Shown here one piece after another: positions 1 to 10,833 of a stretch of DNA of 64,000 nt. A program made the translations under genes and the position numbers. The DNA is from Adiantum capillus-veneris (lineage: Eukaryota; Streptophyta; Polypodiopsida; Polypodiales; Pteridaceae), in the NCBI GenBank assembly GCA_014529385.2, contig CM043954.1, positions 8,123,806 to 8,187,805 of the forward strand, written 5' to 3'. How positions within the stretch are numbered: position 1 is the first letter of the stretch; each line of letters opens with the position of its first letter. Under the pieces are notes generated by a model. That model was not told the origin of the DNA, made no database searches, and was given only the letters and a program-made list of their open reading frames with translations.

Positions 1-1407
1 CATTAAAACTCATGGTTAGACGCCATATTCTCACTTTCATCCTCAGTTTGCATATAGTGGGCTTCATCATCCTCTTCACTTGGTTGTGCATCAAATGTAT
101 CATCATCCCCTCTTCTTTTGAATAATTTAATTAGTTTTCGTGCAATGGGAATTTTCAGTTCTGTCCCATCTAGTTCATGCAAGGTGTAAGTTGCATTTCC
201 ATGCACATGTTTGACAACATAAGGACCAAACCATCCCTTTGCAAGCTTCCTTATTGTAGAGTGCTGGTTTTCAAGGCTACTATCGTACACCAACACCCAA
301 TCACCTTCTTCAATGTCTTTTGGTTTGAGCCTATGCATCTTGTCAAAGTGTCTTTGTTTTTCAACCTTGCATTCTTTAGTCAAGCTTTTGCAAACTCAAT
401 GTCTTCAGGCCTTCTGTTTAATTACCGTATGTGCAATGCAAGAAGGTCCTTTCTACTCATTCCATCTTCCCATGGCGATACTATCCATGTAAGAATTACA
501 TCTTCAATTGGAATCACAGGTTTTTGACCATACATCAATTCAACAAGCACATAGCCAGTGATTGAACTGTGTGTTGTACGGTCAGCCCACAATGCGAATG
601 GCAGTAACCTTGGCCACTCTCTAAGATTACCTTCACAAGCCTTAGCTAAAGCTTTGATTATTGGAGGATTCCCTCTTTCACTTTTGCCATTTCCCTCTGG
701 GTTATAAGCACAAGTTAAAGCTAGATCGATGCCCACAAATTCCCTTGCTTCATCAGCATCCAATTATCCTCTATCTCCAGTTATCTTTCCCATACATCCA
801 TACCAACAGATCACATCTTCAAGAAGGAATTTTCATACAGCTTGTGTACTCTTTGTCCCCAATGCACGCCCTTCAACTTGATTGGAAAAATCTTCTCTTG
901 CAAGCACTAAATACCTCATTTTCCAAAGTCCCAAAGGCATTGTGACCAAGTCCACAACCCATTTGTAATGGATGGCTAATGGCAAGGTAGGATGTAGTCC
1001 ATCATGATGCCGTACATTTGAATACATTTGGCATGTCACACAAGACTCCACAAACTCAGCCACATCCTTATACATCCTTTCCACCAAAACCTTTCTTTTA
1101 CCTTGGAAAATTTTGCCCATAAACTTCTATGGAACTCCTTGATGATTTGTTGCTGAGTAACCTTATCGCATACTATGTGCAATGGTGTTTCATCTCTTCG
1201 TTTAGGATGATTCCATAAGTAACCATCCCTCAAGAAGTATCCATATGATTTTCTTCTTATCCTCTTAAATTCCTTCTCGGTCCAATCATACTGCTTCTAC
1301 AGAGTAATTAAATAGCAACCTATCAAGGGCCATTTATCCTCATATAGTTCCTCCAAAAAGGACTCAAGTGAAGACACAAAACATGCATGAATACTCTTTG
1401 CATGATC
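1..1407 (-). pseudogene. Ty3/gypsy integrase, decayed 3' part of pol
   Basis: Read on the minus strand, this is the integrase end of a Ty3/gypsy polyprotein in several frames. The zinc-binding region lies at about 1233-1030 (an EFH motif, then CVTCQM). The catalytic core follows at about 1120-430 (GLHPTLPLAIHYKWVVDL, then YNPEGNGKSERGN). The C-terminal domain at 383-3 has the typical GDWVLVYD and GWFGPYVVKHVHGNATYTL motifs and an acidic tail. Frame changes separate the pieces, so no functional integrase is encoded. The upstream coding (RNase H) resumes at 6602 beyond the Copia-1 insertion, in the same strand and order. The element runs off the left edge of the window. Confidence 0.85.
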
Positions 1408-1412
1408 AATAG

Positions 1413-1690
1413 TGTTGAAGATGATGAAACAGGAAACAGAAGGAAGACAGCAACTCAGAGTAGGAAGAAGATGGAGAAGGAGAAGACACAGAGCTTGTGT
1501 ACGAGATCTCTGTAGTCTCTCTCTCTGTATTAGAATAATAATTGTGTACAAACTCAGAGCTACAAAGCTTATATGAAACCCTAAGAGATAAGGTGTCCTT
1601 TCACACCAGATGTCCAGGGGGAAAAACCCAGTGGGAGAAAAGTGCCCCTGGTGAAGCGCGTATACACACTAACACTACTACATGTCTACA
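1413..1690 (-). repeat. Copia-1 3' LTR
   Basis: This 278-bp direct repeat matches 6319-6596. On the minus strand it starts TGTAGACATG and ends CTTCAACA. A C-rich stretch at 1691-1704 adjoins it, which is the polypurine tract on the minus strand and marks this copy as the 3' LTR. Confidence 0.95.
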
Positions 1691-1704
1691 AATCCCCCCT
1701 GTAG
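1691..1704 (-). other. Copia-1 polypurine tract
   Basis: On the minus strand this reads CTACAGGGGGGATT and directly precedes the TG of the 3' LTR. That is the normal position of the plus-strand priming site. Confidence 0.85.
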
Positions 1705-1737
1705 TGATAGTGTGAATCCGTACAAGGTAGCAAATCA

Positions 1738-4700
1738 TCATGTGTATGAGAGTAAGCCCAAAGCTTTTCGGAAAGCTTCAAACTTTTCTCGTGATAACGC
1801 CTTCGTAAATAGATCTGCAATGTTATCCTGTGTAGGACAGTAAGTTAGTGTGATCTCCCCTGCATGTAGCCTTTCCCTGACATAGTGGTAGTGAACCTCT
1901 ATGTGCTTTGTTCTTGCATGAAATACTGGATTCCTTGCAACTGCCATAGCACTCTGACTGTCAGTGAAAATGGTAGTGGGTGCCTGTTGACACTCACAAA
2001 GATCTGCCAATAACCTGCGTATCCATACACAATCAACTGTTGCCGTGAAAGCTGCCCTGTACTCAGCTTCACAAGTGGATGTAGCCACTGTGGGTTGCTT
2101 CTTGCTTAGCCAAGATATACATGCATTTCCCAAGAAAAAACAATTGCCACTTGTGGAATGTCGTGTGTCAAAATCACCAGCCCAATCTGAATCGCTGTAA
2201 CCAAGAAGCTGCATAGAACTGTGCTTTCCATACATATCCCCCCTTGGAAAGAACATGGCAAGATTAGGGGTACCTGAAAGGTAACGAAGTATGCGTTTCA
2301 CAGCCTGCCAATGATGCATACCTGGGCTGTGCATAAATCTGCTTGCTTGTGAAACCCCAAATTGAATGTCTGGACGAGTGTTGCCTGCCAAATATATCAA
2401 GCAACCAACCGCTGCTGCATAAGTATGTACATCAAAAGTTTCTCCAGCATCATGCATGCTCAACTTTGATCCAGTTTCTACGGGTGTAGAGATTGGCTTA
2501 CAATTTTGCATACCAAACTTGTCCAAAATTTTATGCAAATATTTTGCCTGCAACATGTATATGCCATCTTCTGATTGCACAAACTGAATACCCAAGTAAT
2601 AATGTAGCAAACCAAGATCAGACATCTCAAAGGTTTTTCTCAAAGCATCTTTAAACGTTTCAATTTCATCTGCAGTATTGCCTGTAAGAAGCATATCATC
2701 CACATAAAGTGTTAGCATAATGAGAACTCCATCTCTCTTTTTGACATACAAAGTACTTTCTGTTGGACTATTCTGAAATCCTTGGCCAATCAAATAAGTA
2801 TGTATCTTCTCATACCATGCTCTTGGAGCCTGTTTGAGACCATACAAAGCTTTACGCAATCTACATACCTTTTTCTCTTGACCTTTTACAACAAAACCAC
2901 TTGGTTGACTTACATAAACTTCTTCCTGCAAATCACCATTCAAAAAAGCAGTTTTGATATCCAGCTGATGCACTTTCCAACCATGATGAGCAGCAATTGC
3001 AACTAGTGATCTAACTGTGGATGCACGAGAAGTAGGAGCAAAGGTTTCATCATAATCTATGCCTTTCTGTTGCGCATAGCCTTTTGCCACAAGCCTTGCT
3101 TTGTACCTGTCAACAGTACCATCTTGTTTCCTTTTTACCTTAAAAACCCACTTTGTACCAATAGGCTTTTTACCTGTAGGCAAGTCCACTAGATCCCATG
3201 TATGATTCTTATGAATAGAACCAATTTCTTGCTGCATAGCATCTTTCCACTGAACACACTCTAAAGCTTGTTCAAATGAATCAGGCTCATCTGCATCACA
3301 AAGAGTACTAAAGCAAGCCAAATCTACTTGCTCTCTGCCAAAAGCAGTACCAGCACGTGTTTTTCGTGGCAACGGTGCATCCAACTTGCTATCCTGCAAA
3401 GTTTTCTGAACCCATTTAGGTAAGGTTCTTTCTTCCCTGAGAACTTCTTGCTCTTCACGCACAATTTCCTCTACATCATGAGGTGTCGCATGCTGATCAA
3501 AAGATTGATCAAGATTATCAACCTGTTGTGATTCTTGATTCTCCACAAAAGAAGGAAGCAAACCTTCAAATACATCATGTGTCTGCATATGAGGTACATC
3601 AAAAGCAACCATAGGTTGAGCAGTAGTTTCTGCAAAAATTACATCACGACTTTCAAAAATCTTGTTTGTAGCAGGATTGTAAAGTCTATAACCTTTACTT
3701 CCACTACTGTACCCCACAAATATACATTTGATTGCTTTATCATCAAGCTTCCCACGTAACTGGTGAGGGATGTGAGCATAAGCAAGACAACCAAAAACAC
3801 GAAGATAACTGACTGAAGGTTTTTTGTCATACCAAGCTTCATATGCAGTAATGGTCTTCAAGGCACGAGTAGGACACCTGTTCAAAACATGTGCTGCACA
3901 AGCAACTGCCTCCATCCATAGCTTATGAGGCAAACTCTTAGCCTTGAGCATACATCTAGCTGTCTCCATTAAAGACCTGTTCTTCCTTTCTGCAACACCA
4001 TTCTGTTGTGGTGTGTATGGCATAGTGCATTGGTGTTTAATGCCTTTCTTTCCCGAAAAATCCTTAAATGCACCTGACATGTATTCACCTCCTCGATCGG
4101 TACGAAGAGTCTGTACTTTGCAACCTGTTTCATTTTCAACCATGGCGACATAATGTTGAAAAACTGCAAACACATCTGACTTTTCTTTGAGTGGATACAC
4201 CCAACAAAACCTGGAAAAGTCATCAATGAAGGTCACAAAATAAAGGCTGTTTCCTATAGATGGCGTCCTCATAGGACCACATACATCACTGTGTACAAGT
4301 TGCAACTTTCGTGTCGCTCTAACTGAACCATCCTGCGAAAATGCAAATCTGTGCATCTTTCCAAGAACGCAACCTTCACATACATGTCTTGGTGGCATCT
4401 CCAATAAAGACAAATCATGCACCATATTATGACGTTGTAAAGTCATCAAACTGCCATAACTAACATGCCCAAATCTAGCATGCCACAACTCAGCATCCTG
4501 CATGGCCTGAGTCTTTGTTTCTGCAATACATACCTGAATCTGCTTTTCATAACGATCTAGCACAAATAGTCCATTCTCCAGCGTACCTGTAGTGATAAGA
4601 GAATAACCATTCTCTCGATCTCGTACAACACATCTGTCATCCTCAAAAATGACCCGAAGACCATTTTTTGCAAGAGAGGATACAGACAACAAATTCTTCT

Positions 4701-5934
4701 TGATCCCTGGAACATATAAGACATCTGGCAAGCATAAATCTGAACCATCTGAAATGGTAATCAAAATCTTACCAACGCCTTTGATTGGATAAGAAGCATT
4801 ATTTGCACATGTCACCTTCTTTCCTGCTGGAGCTGCATCCAATGAACAAAACAAATCCTTCCTTGAAGTAATATGCCTGGATGCACCACTATCAAAGTAC
4901 CAAATCATTTGTGTCTTGTCAACACTGTAAGCAGAAAAATTTGAACATACTACAAAAGCATAAGAATCCTGCACAAAGTTTGCAGACTCTTCTTTAGCTG
5001 TAGAAGAATCACCAGAAGCTGAAACAACCAAACTTGACTCTTTCTTCTTTTCTTTAGCAATTCGCTTTTTACACTCACTAATGTAGTGACCAAGTTTCTT
5101 GCAGTAGTGACATTTACCTTTCTTCTTGGACTTGTCGGAATCACCTTTAGACTTCTCTGAAGATTGTCCTGCACTAGACTTGGAGTAATGAGCACTCTCT
5201 TTACCCCTGTTATTGTTCTGTACAACAAGAGCATGATCCATACCATCCACCTGTAAAGACTTGTTCTTACGTGATTGATCCTCCTGCAATAGCAAAGCCA
5301 CTAACTCTTCAAAATGAAGAGGGTCAGGATTAGCTCGTAAAGACAGAGTCAAAGAAGTCTGAAAAGTCAAATAAGATGGTGGTAGTGAATTGAGTGTTTT
5401 GGAAACCAAGTCCTTCTCTGGAATCACTTCATCAATGCTAAGCAATTGCTCTTTAAGATCCCTAATTTTTGTAAGATGCTCGACAATATCGTCACCTTCG
5501 TCCATCTGTATTTTGTCAAGTTGTTTCTTCAAAAACTCTATTCTGGCAGCGTTTCTTCCTCCAAACATAGCTTGCAGAGTGTTCCAAGCATCCTCAGAAG
5601 TTCTGCAAGATCTGATATGTGGTGTGATTGTCCTCTTTATGGTTAAGGCAATCACAGCCATAGCCTGTGCATCTTTAGTATCCCATCTCTTTTGCTCTGG
5701 AGTGACTTGTGAGGGTCCTGCACCAACAGCTGCACCACGACCAGGCGTGGCAAGTGCAATGCTACCTGGACGAACTTCATCTCCAGATACATAATCCCAC
5801 AATCCTTTACCAACCAAAACATTTTTGGCCATAAAAGACCAAAGAGAATAGTTGGTACCATCCAATTTGTCTTCGGATGTAAACGCACCAAAAATCTCTT
5901 TCTCCGTAGATTGAGCCATACTGTAGATGCACAC
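1738..5934 (-). CDS. Copia-1 gag-pol polyprotein
   Basis: This is one open frame of 1398 codons. The likelier start is the sixth codon (MAQSTEKEIF, ATG ending at 5919), because the related Copia-3 copy keeps it. Domains in order: UBN2-type gag (about residues 15-250); CCHC zinc knuckle CHYCKKLGHYISEC (about 274); aspartic protease DSGAS (about 348); GAG-pre-integrase with HARFGH; integrase core with HSDVCGP (about 547), TDRGGEY and NGVAERKN; reverse transcriptase with KTAFLNGDL and YVDD (about 1078); RNase H with DSDWAGD, CEAEYRA and DSQSA (about 1250-1330). The PR-IN-RT-RH order is that of Ty1/copia. The polyprotein is expected to be processed by its own protease and to act in cytoplasmic virus-like particles before nuclear integration. 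All visible catalytic motifs are intact. Confidence 0.96.
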   Translation of the reverse strand: MCIYSMAQSTEKEIFGAFTSEDKLDGTNYSLWSFMAKNVLVGKGLWDYVSGDEVRPGSIALATPGRGAAVGAGPSQVTPEQKRWDTKDAQAMAVIALTIKRTITPHIRSCRTSEDAWNTLQAMFGGRNAARIEFLKKQLDKIQMDEGDDIVEHLTKIRDLKEQLLSIDEVIPEKDLVSKTLNSLPPSYLTFQTSLTLSLRANPDPLHFEELVALLLQEDQSRKNKSLQVDGMDHALVVQNNNRGKESAHYSKSSAGQSSEKSKGDSDKSKKKGKCHYCKKLGHYISECKKRIAKEKKKESSLVVSASGDSSTAKEESANFVQDSYAFVVCSNFSAYSVDKTQMIWYFDSGASRHITSRKDLFCSLDAAPAGKKVTCANNASYPIKGVGKILITISDGSDLCLPDVLYVPGIKKNLLSVSSLAKNGLRVIFEDDRCVVRDRENGYSLITTGTLENGLFVLDRYEKQIQVCIAETKTQAMQDAELWHARFGHVSYGSLMTLQRHNMVHDLSLLEMPPRHVCEGCVLGKMHRFAFSQDGSVRATRKLQLVHSDVCGPMRTPSIGNSLYFVTFIDDFSRFCWVYPLKEKSDVFAVFQHYVAMVENETGCKVQTLRTDRGGEYMSGAFKDFSGKKGIKHQCTMPYTPQQNGVAERKNRSLMETARCMLKAKSLPHKLWMEAVACAAHVLNRCPTRALKTITAYEAWYDKKPSVSYLRVFGCLAYAHIPHQLRGKLDDKAIKCIFVGYSSGSKGYRLYNPATNKIFESRDVIFAETTAQPMVAFDVPHMQTHDVFEGLLPSFVENQESQQVDNLDQSFDQHATPHDVEEIVREEQEVLREERTLPKWVQKTLQDSKLDAPLPRKTRAGTAFGREQVDLACFSTLCDADEPDSFEQALECVQWKDAMQQEIGSIHKNHTWDLVDLPTGKKPIGTKWVFKVKRKQDGTVDRYKARLVAKGYAQQKGIDYDETFAPTSRASTVRSLVAIAAHHGWKVHQLDIKTAFLNGDLQEEVYVSQPSGFVVKGQEKKVCRLRKALYGLKQAPRAWYEKIHTYLIGQGFQNSPTESTLYVKKRDGVLIMLTLYVDDMLLTGNTADEIETFKDALRKTFEMSDLGLLHYYLGIQFVQSEDGIYMLQAKYLHKILDKFGMQNCKPISTPVETGSKLSMHDAGETFDVHTYAAAVGCLIYLAGNTRPDIQFGVSQASRFMHSPGMHHWQAVKRILRYLSGTPNLAMFFPRGDMYGKHSSMQLLGYSDSDWAGDFDTRHSTSGNCFFLGNACISWLSKKQPTVATSTCEAEYRAAFTATVDCVWIRRLLADLCECQQAPTTIFTDSQSAMAVARNPVFHARTKHIEVHYHYVRERLHAGEITLTYCPTQDNIADLFTKALSREKFEAFRKALGLLSYT

Positions 5935-6304
5935 AAGAGAGCAAAAGAACCTCCAAGAGATTCAAAAATCTCCTCTCCAATCCAAGCAAAACTCTACACA
6001 AAATCTCAGCACAAAGCTAAGACAAGCTGCTTCCCAAAAGAACTGTTTACCTGAAGAAAATCTGTCAAAAAGCACACCCTCTTGATCTAAACGCCTCCGA
6101 AAAGTAACTTCTGCTACGCTGCTCAGAACAAAATTCTGAGGGCTCGAACGGCTTCGAAAGGGGGGTAAAACCCCAAGTCGCCTGATCAGAATACTCCCGG
6201 AACGTCGAGGATGCTCCCACGAACAAATTTTTCGAAAACTGCCTGAAAACTGCGATTGCGCGCGCGGACGCGAAAACGCAAGTAGAGGCTCTGGAAATCA
6301 CCTC

Positions 6305-6316
6305 GCTCTGATACCA
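6305..6316 (-). other. Copia-1 primer-binding site (initiator Met tRNA)
   Basis: The minus strand reads TGGTATCAGAGC, complementary to the 3' end of plant initiator Met tRNA. It lies two bases inside the 5' LTR. Confidence 0.93.
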
Positions 6317-6318
6317 AT

Positions 6319-6596
6319 TGTTGAAGATGATGAAACAGGAAACAGAAGGAAGACAGCAACTCAGAGTAGGAAGAAGATGGAGAAGGAGAAGACACAGAGC
6401 TTGTGTACGAGATCTCTGTAGTCTCTCTCTCTGTATTAGAATAATAATTGTGTACAAACTCAGAGCTACAAAGCTTATATGAAACCCTAAGAGATAAGGT
6501 GTCCTTTCACACCAGATGTCCAGGGGGAAAAACCCAGTGGGAGAAAAGTGCCCCTGGTGAAGCGCGTATACACACTAACACTACTACATGTCTACA
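6319..6596 (-). repeat. Copia-1 5' LTR
   Basis: This 278-bp LTR appears identical to 1413-1690 and is followed on the minus strand by the primer site. It contains a CT-rich run and a CATATAAG box that could be the promoter TATA element. The flank 6597-6601 is the AATAG target duplication. Confidence 0.95.
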
Positions 6597-6601
6597 AATA
6601 G

Positions 6602-6828
6602 TGTAAAACCTTGTGCCTACATCATCTCCCTCAATAATCATGTCATGTTCATTTTCATACCTTGCCCTAGATAGCATATCTTCCATTGGATTGTCTTTCC
6701 TTGCAATATGCTTGAACTCAGGATTCAAGGACTTTATGTAGGCTATCCATTGCAGCATTGCAATATCAGGAGTCAAACAATTTGTGATCATTCCAAGAAG
6801 AGGCAAACAATCAGTTTCCACAACCACT
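6602..6828 (-). pseudogene. Ty3/gypsy RNase H C-terminal fragment
   Basis: The minus-strand translation contains VVVETDCLPLLG, a leucine-rich stretch and ARKDNPMEDMLSRARYE. This is the end of a gypsy RNase H domain leading to integrase. It is cut at 6828 by the CA end of an LTR and at 6602 by Copia-1. Its frame continues across Copia-1 into the segment ending at 1407, so both pieces belong to one older element. Confidence 0.85.
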
Positions 6829-7751
6829 GTTGGCGGATACGTCACGACGGACGTCAGCACAGCGAGAACTCACCTAACAAGATTTGTCAGCTAAGGACGA
6901 AGCTCGACCCACAGGCGCGTGGAAGTAAGCATAGGGTGTTAGCCTACACTCGACCGACTCTCGACTACTTCCTACAGAGGTCTCTACCCAATGTCTAAGC
7001 TACAGCCTTCAAGAGTGCATAAGAGGAGATTTCTTACAATGCTTTCAAGAGCCAAATTCCCATCAAACGTTCTCGAAATGCCACAGAACTTGAAGGAGAC
7101 TCTATTAACACCAATACGTCGCTCTCCCCAAGGTCCATGAACCAAAATCCAAACCCTAATGGTGCAAAATCACGTAGGATGTCTGGTCGAAATTTGCAGG
7201 TCATAGTTTCTAAAAACTAAAGTGCCTAATGTGTAGCTCTACTCGATGCGAACGCGTGGATATGCTGAAATGCAAAAACATACAACGTATGCTCACCAAA
7301 TCACTAGATGTAGCTCGTGGGTCGAGTTTGCGAAACCAGAGTACCGTACACCCGGAATGTAGGTATTGGCACATAGCTCTTGGCGGGGGCAACACGTTGC
7401 ACTTCTCCGCACTCGATTCTGACCACTGGTGCGTGCGTAGCGTCAAGATAAAACTCTCACTCTCTCTCGTACACAGTACGCTCACTCACATAGACAGAAC
7501 TCTTAAAAATGACAAAGGTCTTTTTCATTAAGGTCAAAAGTGGTATAAATACCTTACAATCTCAAACCCTAAGGTTCCAATTTAACCATCCACTCAATCT
7601 AAATGTCAAAAATGGGATACAATCTGAAAGCTTCTGTAAGCCCCACTATTTACAAAGGTGAAATGACGGTTTTTCTCAATTAAAGAATAATTACAAAAAA
7701 TAATATTCCGTCGAGAAATCATTCTCTGTTGGGTGTGTCCAGCCGCTAACA
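6829..7751 (-). repeat. 3' LTR of a gypsy-related element
   Basis: The 923-bp segment begins TGTTGGCGG and ends CCGCTAACA, a near-perfect terminal inverted repeat. A long C run follows at 7752-7766, which on the minus strand is a purine tract, so the element body lies to the right. A TATTTATA sequence lies on the minus strand near 7540. Its left end abuts a broken gypsy RNase H, as expected for insertion into that gene. No second copy of this exact LTR is in the window. The LTR at 30424 shares its terminal ~40 bases but diverges elsewhere. Confidence 0.75.
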
Positions 7752-7766
7752 CTCCCCCCCTCCTAG
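7752..7766 (-). other. polypurine tract of the 6829-7751 LTR element
   Basis: The minus strand reads CTAGGAGGGGGGGAG immediately before the TG of the LTR. It sets the element's orientation as minus. Confidence 0.75.
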
Positions 7767-8048
7767 TTCATGTCGTCTTCAACATGGCAGTTGAGTTGCT
7801 TCTTTAGTGGAGGCTTTCTCGTATCTTTAGAAGGGACTCATATCACGCATGCTGAGCCAGTAATGTCGGGCCGAATATCGCTGTGTTGATGGTGAAGAAG
7901 CCGGTGTCGGGGGATATGTGTTCGCTACGTAAGCCGAGCAGGCGCCAGGCCTCTGGCTGTGGGAGGTGTTAAAGACAGAGAACAACAGACACTGACAGCT
8001 CTGCCAATCACCGCAATCCTCAATTAATTGATTAACCCTTGAGTACAA
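7763..8048 (-). pseudogene. C-terminal coding relic next to the LTR
   Basis: A short minus-strand frame (MYSRVNQLIEDCGDW...) shifts into a lysine-rich tail ending HVEDDMN and a stop within the polypurine tract. A stop codon directly before the tract is common where the last ORF of a gypsy element ends. I do not recognise a domain, and the frame is broken at least once. Confidence 0.3.
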
Positions 8049-8882
8049 CTTAATCCTTAGCCAAGGTGGGCTATTAGCAGCACCGTCACTCGGATCAGCG
8101 GAAAATTAGGAGTTTAAGCTCCCGTTTTACAAAATTAACCGGGCCGTTAACGACACCGGACTTAACAAAATGTTAAATCAATTTCTAGGTGATGGCGATT
8201 ATGGAAATTTTCCTCATGTTGCTTCATTTGCTTCAAATGCCCCGTGGATTCTACAGTCTTCAATTCTTCTCACTACATCAATCATCAAGCTTCATTTATT
8301 ACCAATTATCCTGTATCTTCCTGCTTTATGCACTTTGGCCTGGCTTATCTGCCGTTCACGAGCTTTATCTTCACCTCTAGTCGACTTGCTCCAAGTCCCT
8401 TAACCCCTGCTTGGCCGATACACTTGCTTTCCTCTTCTGAGCTCATGACAGCTTCATGCAACGCTCCGAGATACTCTCCTTCTCAAGCATGAGAGCACCT
8501 TTAACTTTCTTGCTTATGTCTGAGAGCAAGAGAAAGTGCCCCTTCCTTGCCGACTCCTTGCCCCCCCCTTGTCTATCTTAAGCATAAGACGAAGAGAGCT
8601 TTACTCTTCTTTGTTTGTCAGAGCCCTTTCTCGAGAGTCTTGCTTCAAGACTCGGCTCTGACAACCCTTACTTTTCCTCCTTCTTTGTTGCTCACCTTAA
8701 CATGCCGAGCTCCACCTTCTCCAAGCCTTGCTCTCTTCATTTTCTAACCAAGGACAAAAATAGAGAGTGGGCGAGTCATCAAGCCTTGCTTCCCCCTACT
8801 CCCCTCATTACTTCATGTGCCCTTGTTGTTGCTTATGGCCGAGAGAGGGAGAGAATTGCTTGGTTTCTCCTTCTCGAGAGAG

Positions 8883-8970
8883 AGAGAGACCCCGTCCCTA
8901 CTTGTGTTCGAGATCGAGGGAGAGAGACCCCGTCCCTGCTTGTGTTCGAGATCGATGGAGAGAGACCTCG
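8883..8970. repeat. 38-bp tandem repeat, about 2.3 copies
   Basis: The phrase ACCCCGTCCCT..CTTGTGTTCGAGATCGA recurs at 8889, 8927 and (partly, ACCTCG) 8965, a constant period of 38 bp. Confidence 0.85.
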
Positions 8971-9000
8971 CCTTGGATTCTCGTTTGCTTCCAATCCCCT

Positions 9001-9066
9001 CTTGCCTTCGTTGGCTTTCAATCCCTCTTGCCTTCGTTGGCTTTCAATCCCTCTTGCCCTCGTTTG
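9001..9066. repeat. 26-bp tandem repeat, about 2.5 copies
   Basis: CTTGCCTTCGTTGGCTTTCA recurs at 9001 and 9027 and, degraded, at 9053. Confidence 0.85.
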
Positions 9067-10833
9067 CTTACCCTATTATTTTCCCAGCCCATCAGTCACG
9101 GAACCGTGACTGATGTGGCGCGTGAATTAAAGTAATGACGTGGTAGATGAGTCACGACCTCCGCCAAATTTGGTGCTAGTAGTGCCGAACTGGAGCGCGA
9201 GGAGGCCCTGAGCAAACTTCGTCTCTGTGGCGGCGCCATCCGAGCACCCTACTTGCCGGTGCGAGCGAATTCCCCCCTTGCGCAACTTCTTCCTCGCTGC
9301 CCTGTCTACGCCATGCCTTGTTGTTTCTTGGCTTCACACTCCCCCTAAAATAGGTGGCCCTCTTTTAATGTACTAAGTGGGCGGCCTTTCACTGAGCCTT
9401 TGGGCGGGCGGCCATTCCATGGGCGGCCTTGCTTTAAGTGGTCGGCTTTAGACCCTTGTAGGGAACCACATTTGTCATGCATATTGGCACCACCTTGTTG
9501 GGTATATCCCGCAATCAACATGCTCTAGGAGACGACATTCCGGCCAAAGAGCTCAGCAGGAACCTTTCGTGCTTTCATAATGGCATCGCATTTAGCCTAC
9601 ATGCCGGCCAACTTTTTGCAAGGCACGACATCTCTACGCAATAGTGCTTGATCAACAATATCATCCGTGAATTTAACTGCTCATATTATGCATACATATT
9701 CACCCAAGCAAAGCAATACCAAGCACGAATCCTTTCTTGAGCAGTCCTTGACTATCTTTGTGAATTTTTTTGCCGTCTCCAGCATCTCGTATAATCCTTG
9801 GCACTCAATGAAAATAGACCAGCTCCTCACTGCAGCCGTGTTGGGCATTTCCTGCAATCATTGGATTCCAAGGGACGTCATTTCGGACATGATACCCCTA
9901 AAGCACTTGCTGCTTCCGCATATCAAAACCTGGATGAAGCTCAAAAATTCCCAGATGGCACTCCGGCCGAGCGGACTAGACTGGCACAGAACCAGCCCTC
10001 GGAGAATCTTTAATGGCCCATAACTTGCTGGCCCTTTTAAGCCGCATCTGAAATACATTAATTATTAAACTTGGCATGTTATCAAGCCCTGATCACTTCT
10101 CAGTAAATGTGTAGGCATCAAAGAAGCTTAGCTTGCATTTCTCTGCTTTTTTTCTCTACATGGCAGCGGAGCTGCACGACACCGGTGTAGAAGGCTTCTT
10201 CAAAGGCTTGGAGGTGATACAAAGGCAAAAGCATAATTCTCTGATAAAGCGCATGTATCACCTCGTGGGAAGGCTAGGCAGACTATCTTGGAAGAAAAAG
10301 ATACTGTCTGTTGCTTGTCCAGCTTTGAAGGTTTCAAAAACCGCCAGAAGGGTTTTACATATTTTTCTAAGAACGATGCAAGATAGGTCAAGCGAGCCAG
10401 TGAAGAACAATTTGATGGCGCCCGTTAGGGTTTTCACCATGTAATTCTCACTCATTCTCTCGCCTGCCTTCAAGCCTAGCAGCTTCGGGTAATTGAGCCA
10501 AGTCGGTTGGCTTCTCTGCAACAGCTCTTTTCCACGTTCGTATCCTTGGTAGAGGGCAAAAACTGAGGTTGTCTCTGATTCTTTTAGGTTCCTCTACCAG
10601 ATGGATTAAATATTGCGGATATTTGATGAGCCATGCCTTTCTCCACCTGGGCTAAGAATCCACGATCAGCTTAACTCCTTCAGGTTTGGAGATATCCGCT
10701 TTGTATAATGGCACTGTTGGCTCCTCTTTTATTGATCGTAGCAGCTTCATACTTTATAAGAATATAGGGGAGAGAAAGCTGTAGTCATTCGCGCCGAATG
10801 ATACTGGCATCTATATTCTGAATGGTCATAGAT

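Larger units (their letters stand above)
1413..6596 (-). mobile_element. Copia-1, complete Ty1/copia LTR retrotransposon
   Basis: A complete copia element lies on the minus strand with two 278-bp LTRs, an initiator-Met primer site, a polypurine tract and one uninterrupted gag-pol frame. The 5-bp target duplication AATAG flanks it (1408-1412 and 6597-6601). The LTRs read as identical by eye, so insertion is recent. It sits inside a gypsy pol gene between RNase H and integrase. It may be autonomous, since no inactivating change is visible; transcription or movement cannot be judged from sequence alone. Confidence 0.96.
8049..10833. other. non-coding interior of the gypsy-related block
   Basis: I see no convincing gene here. 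Short frames on both strands are low in complexity and have no domains. Two short tandem repeats lie in the middle (8883-8970 and 9001-9066). The stretch lies between a coiled-coil ORF relic and the 3' LTR, so it is probably untranslated or decayed element interior. Confidence 0.5.

Noticed and set aside
6305-6316. tRNA-like match at the copia primer sites
   Set aside because: Only the 12 bases complementary to the tRNA 3' end are present; there is no cloverleaf.
8547-9135. Overlapping plus-strand frames of up to 164 codons around the 38-bp and 26-bp repeats
   Set aside because: All three frames are open because the sequence is repetitive and C/T-rich; no domain or conserved start is visible.
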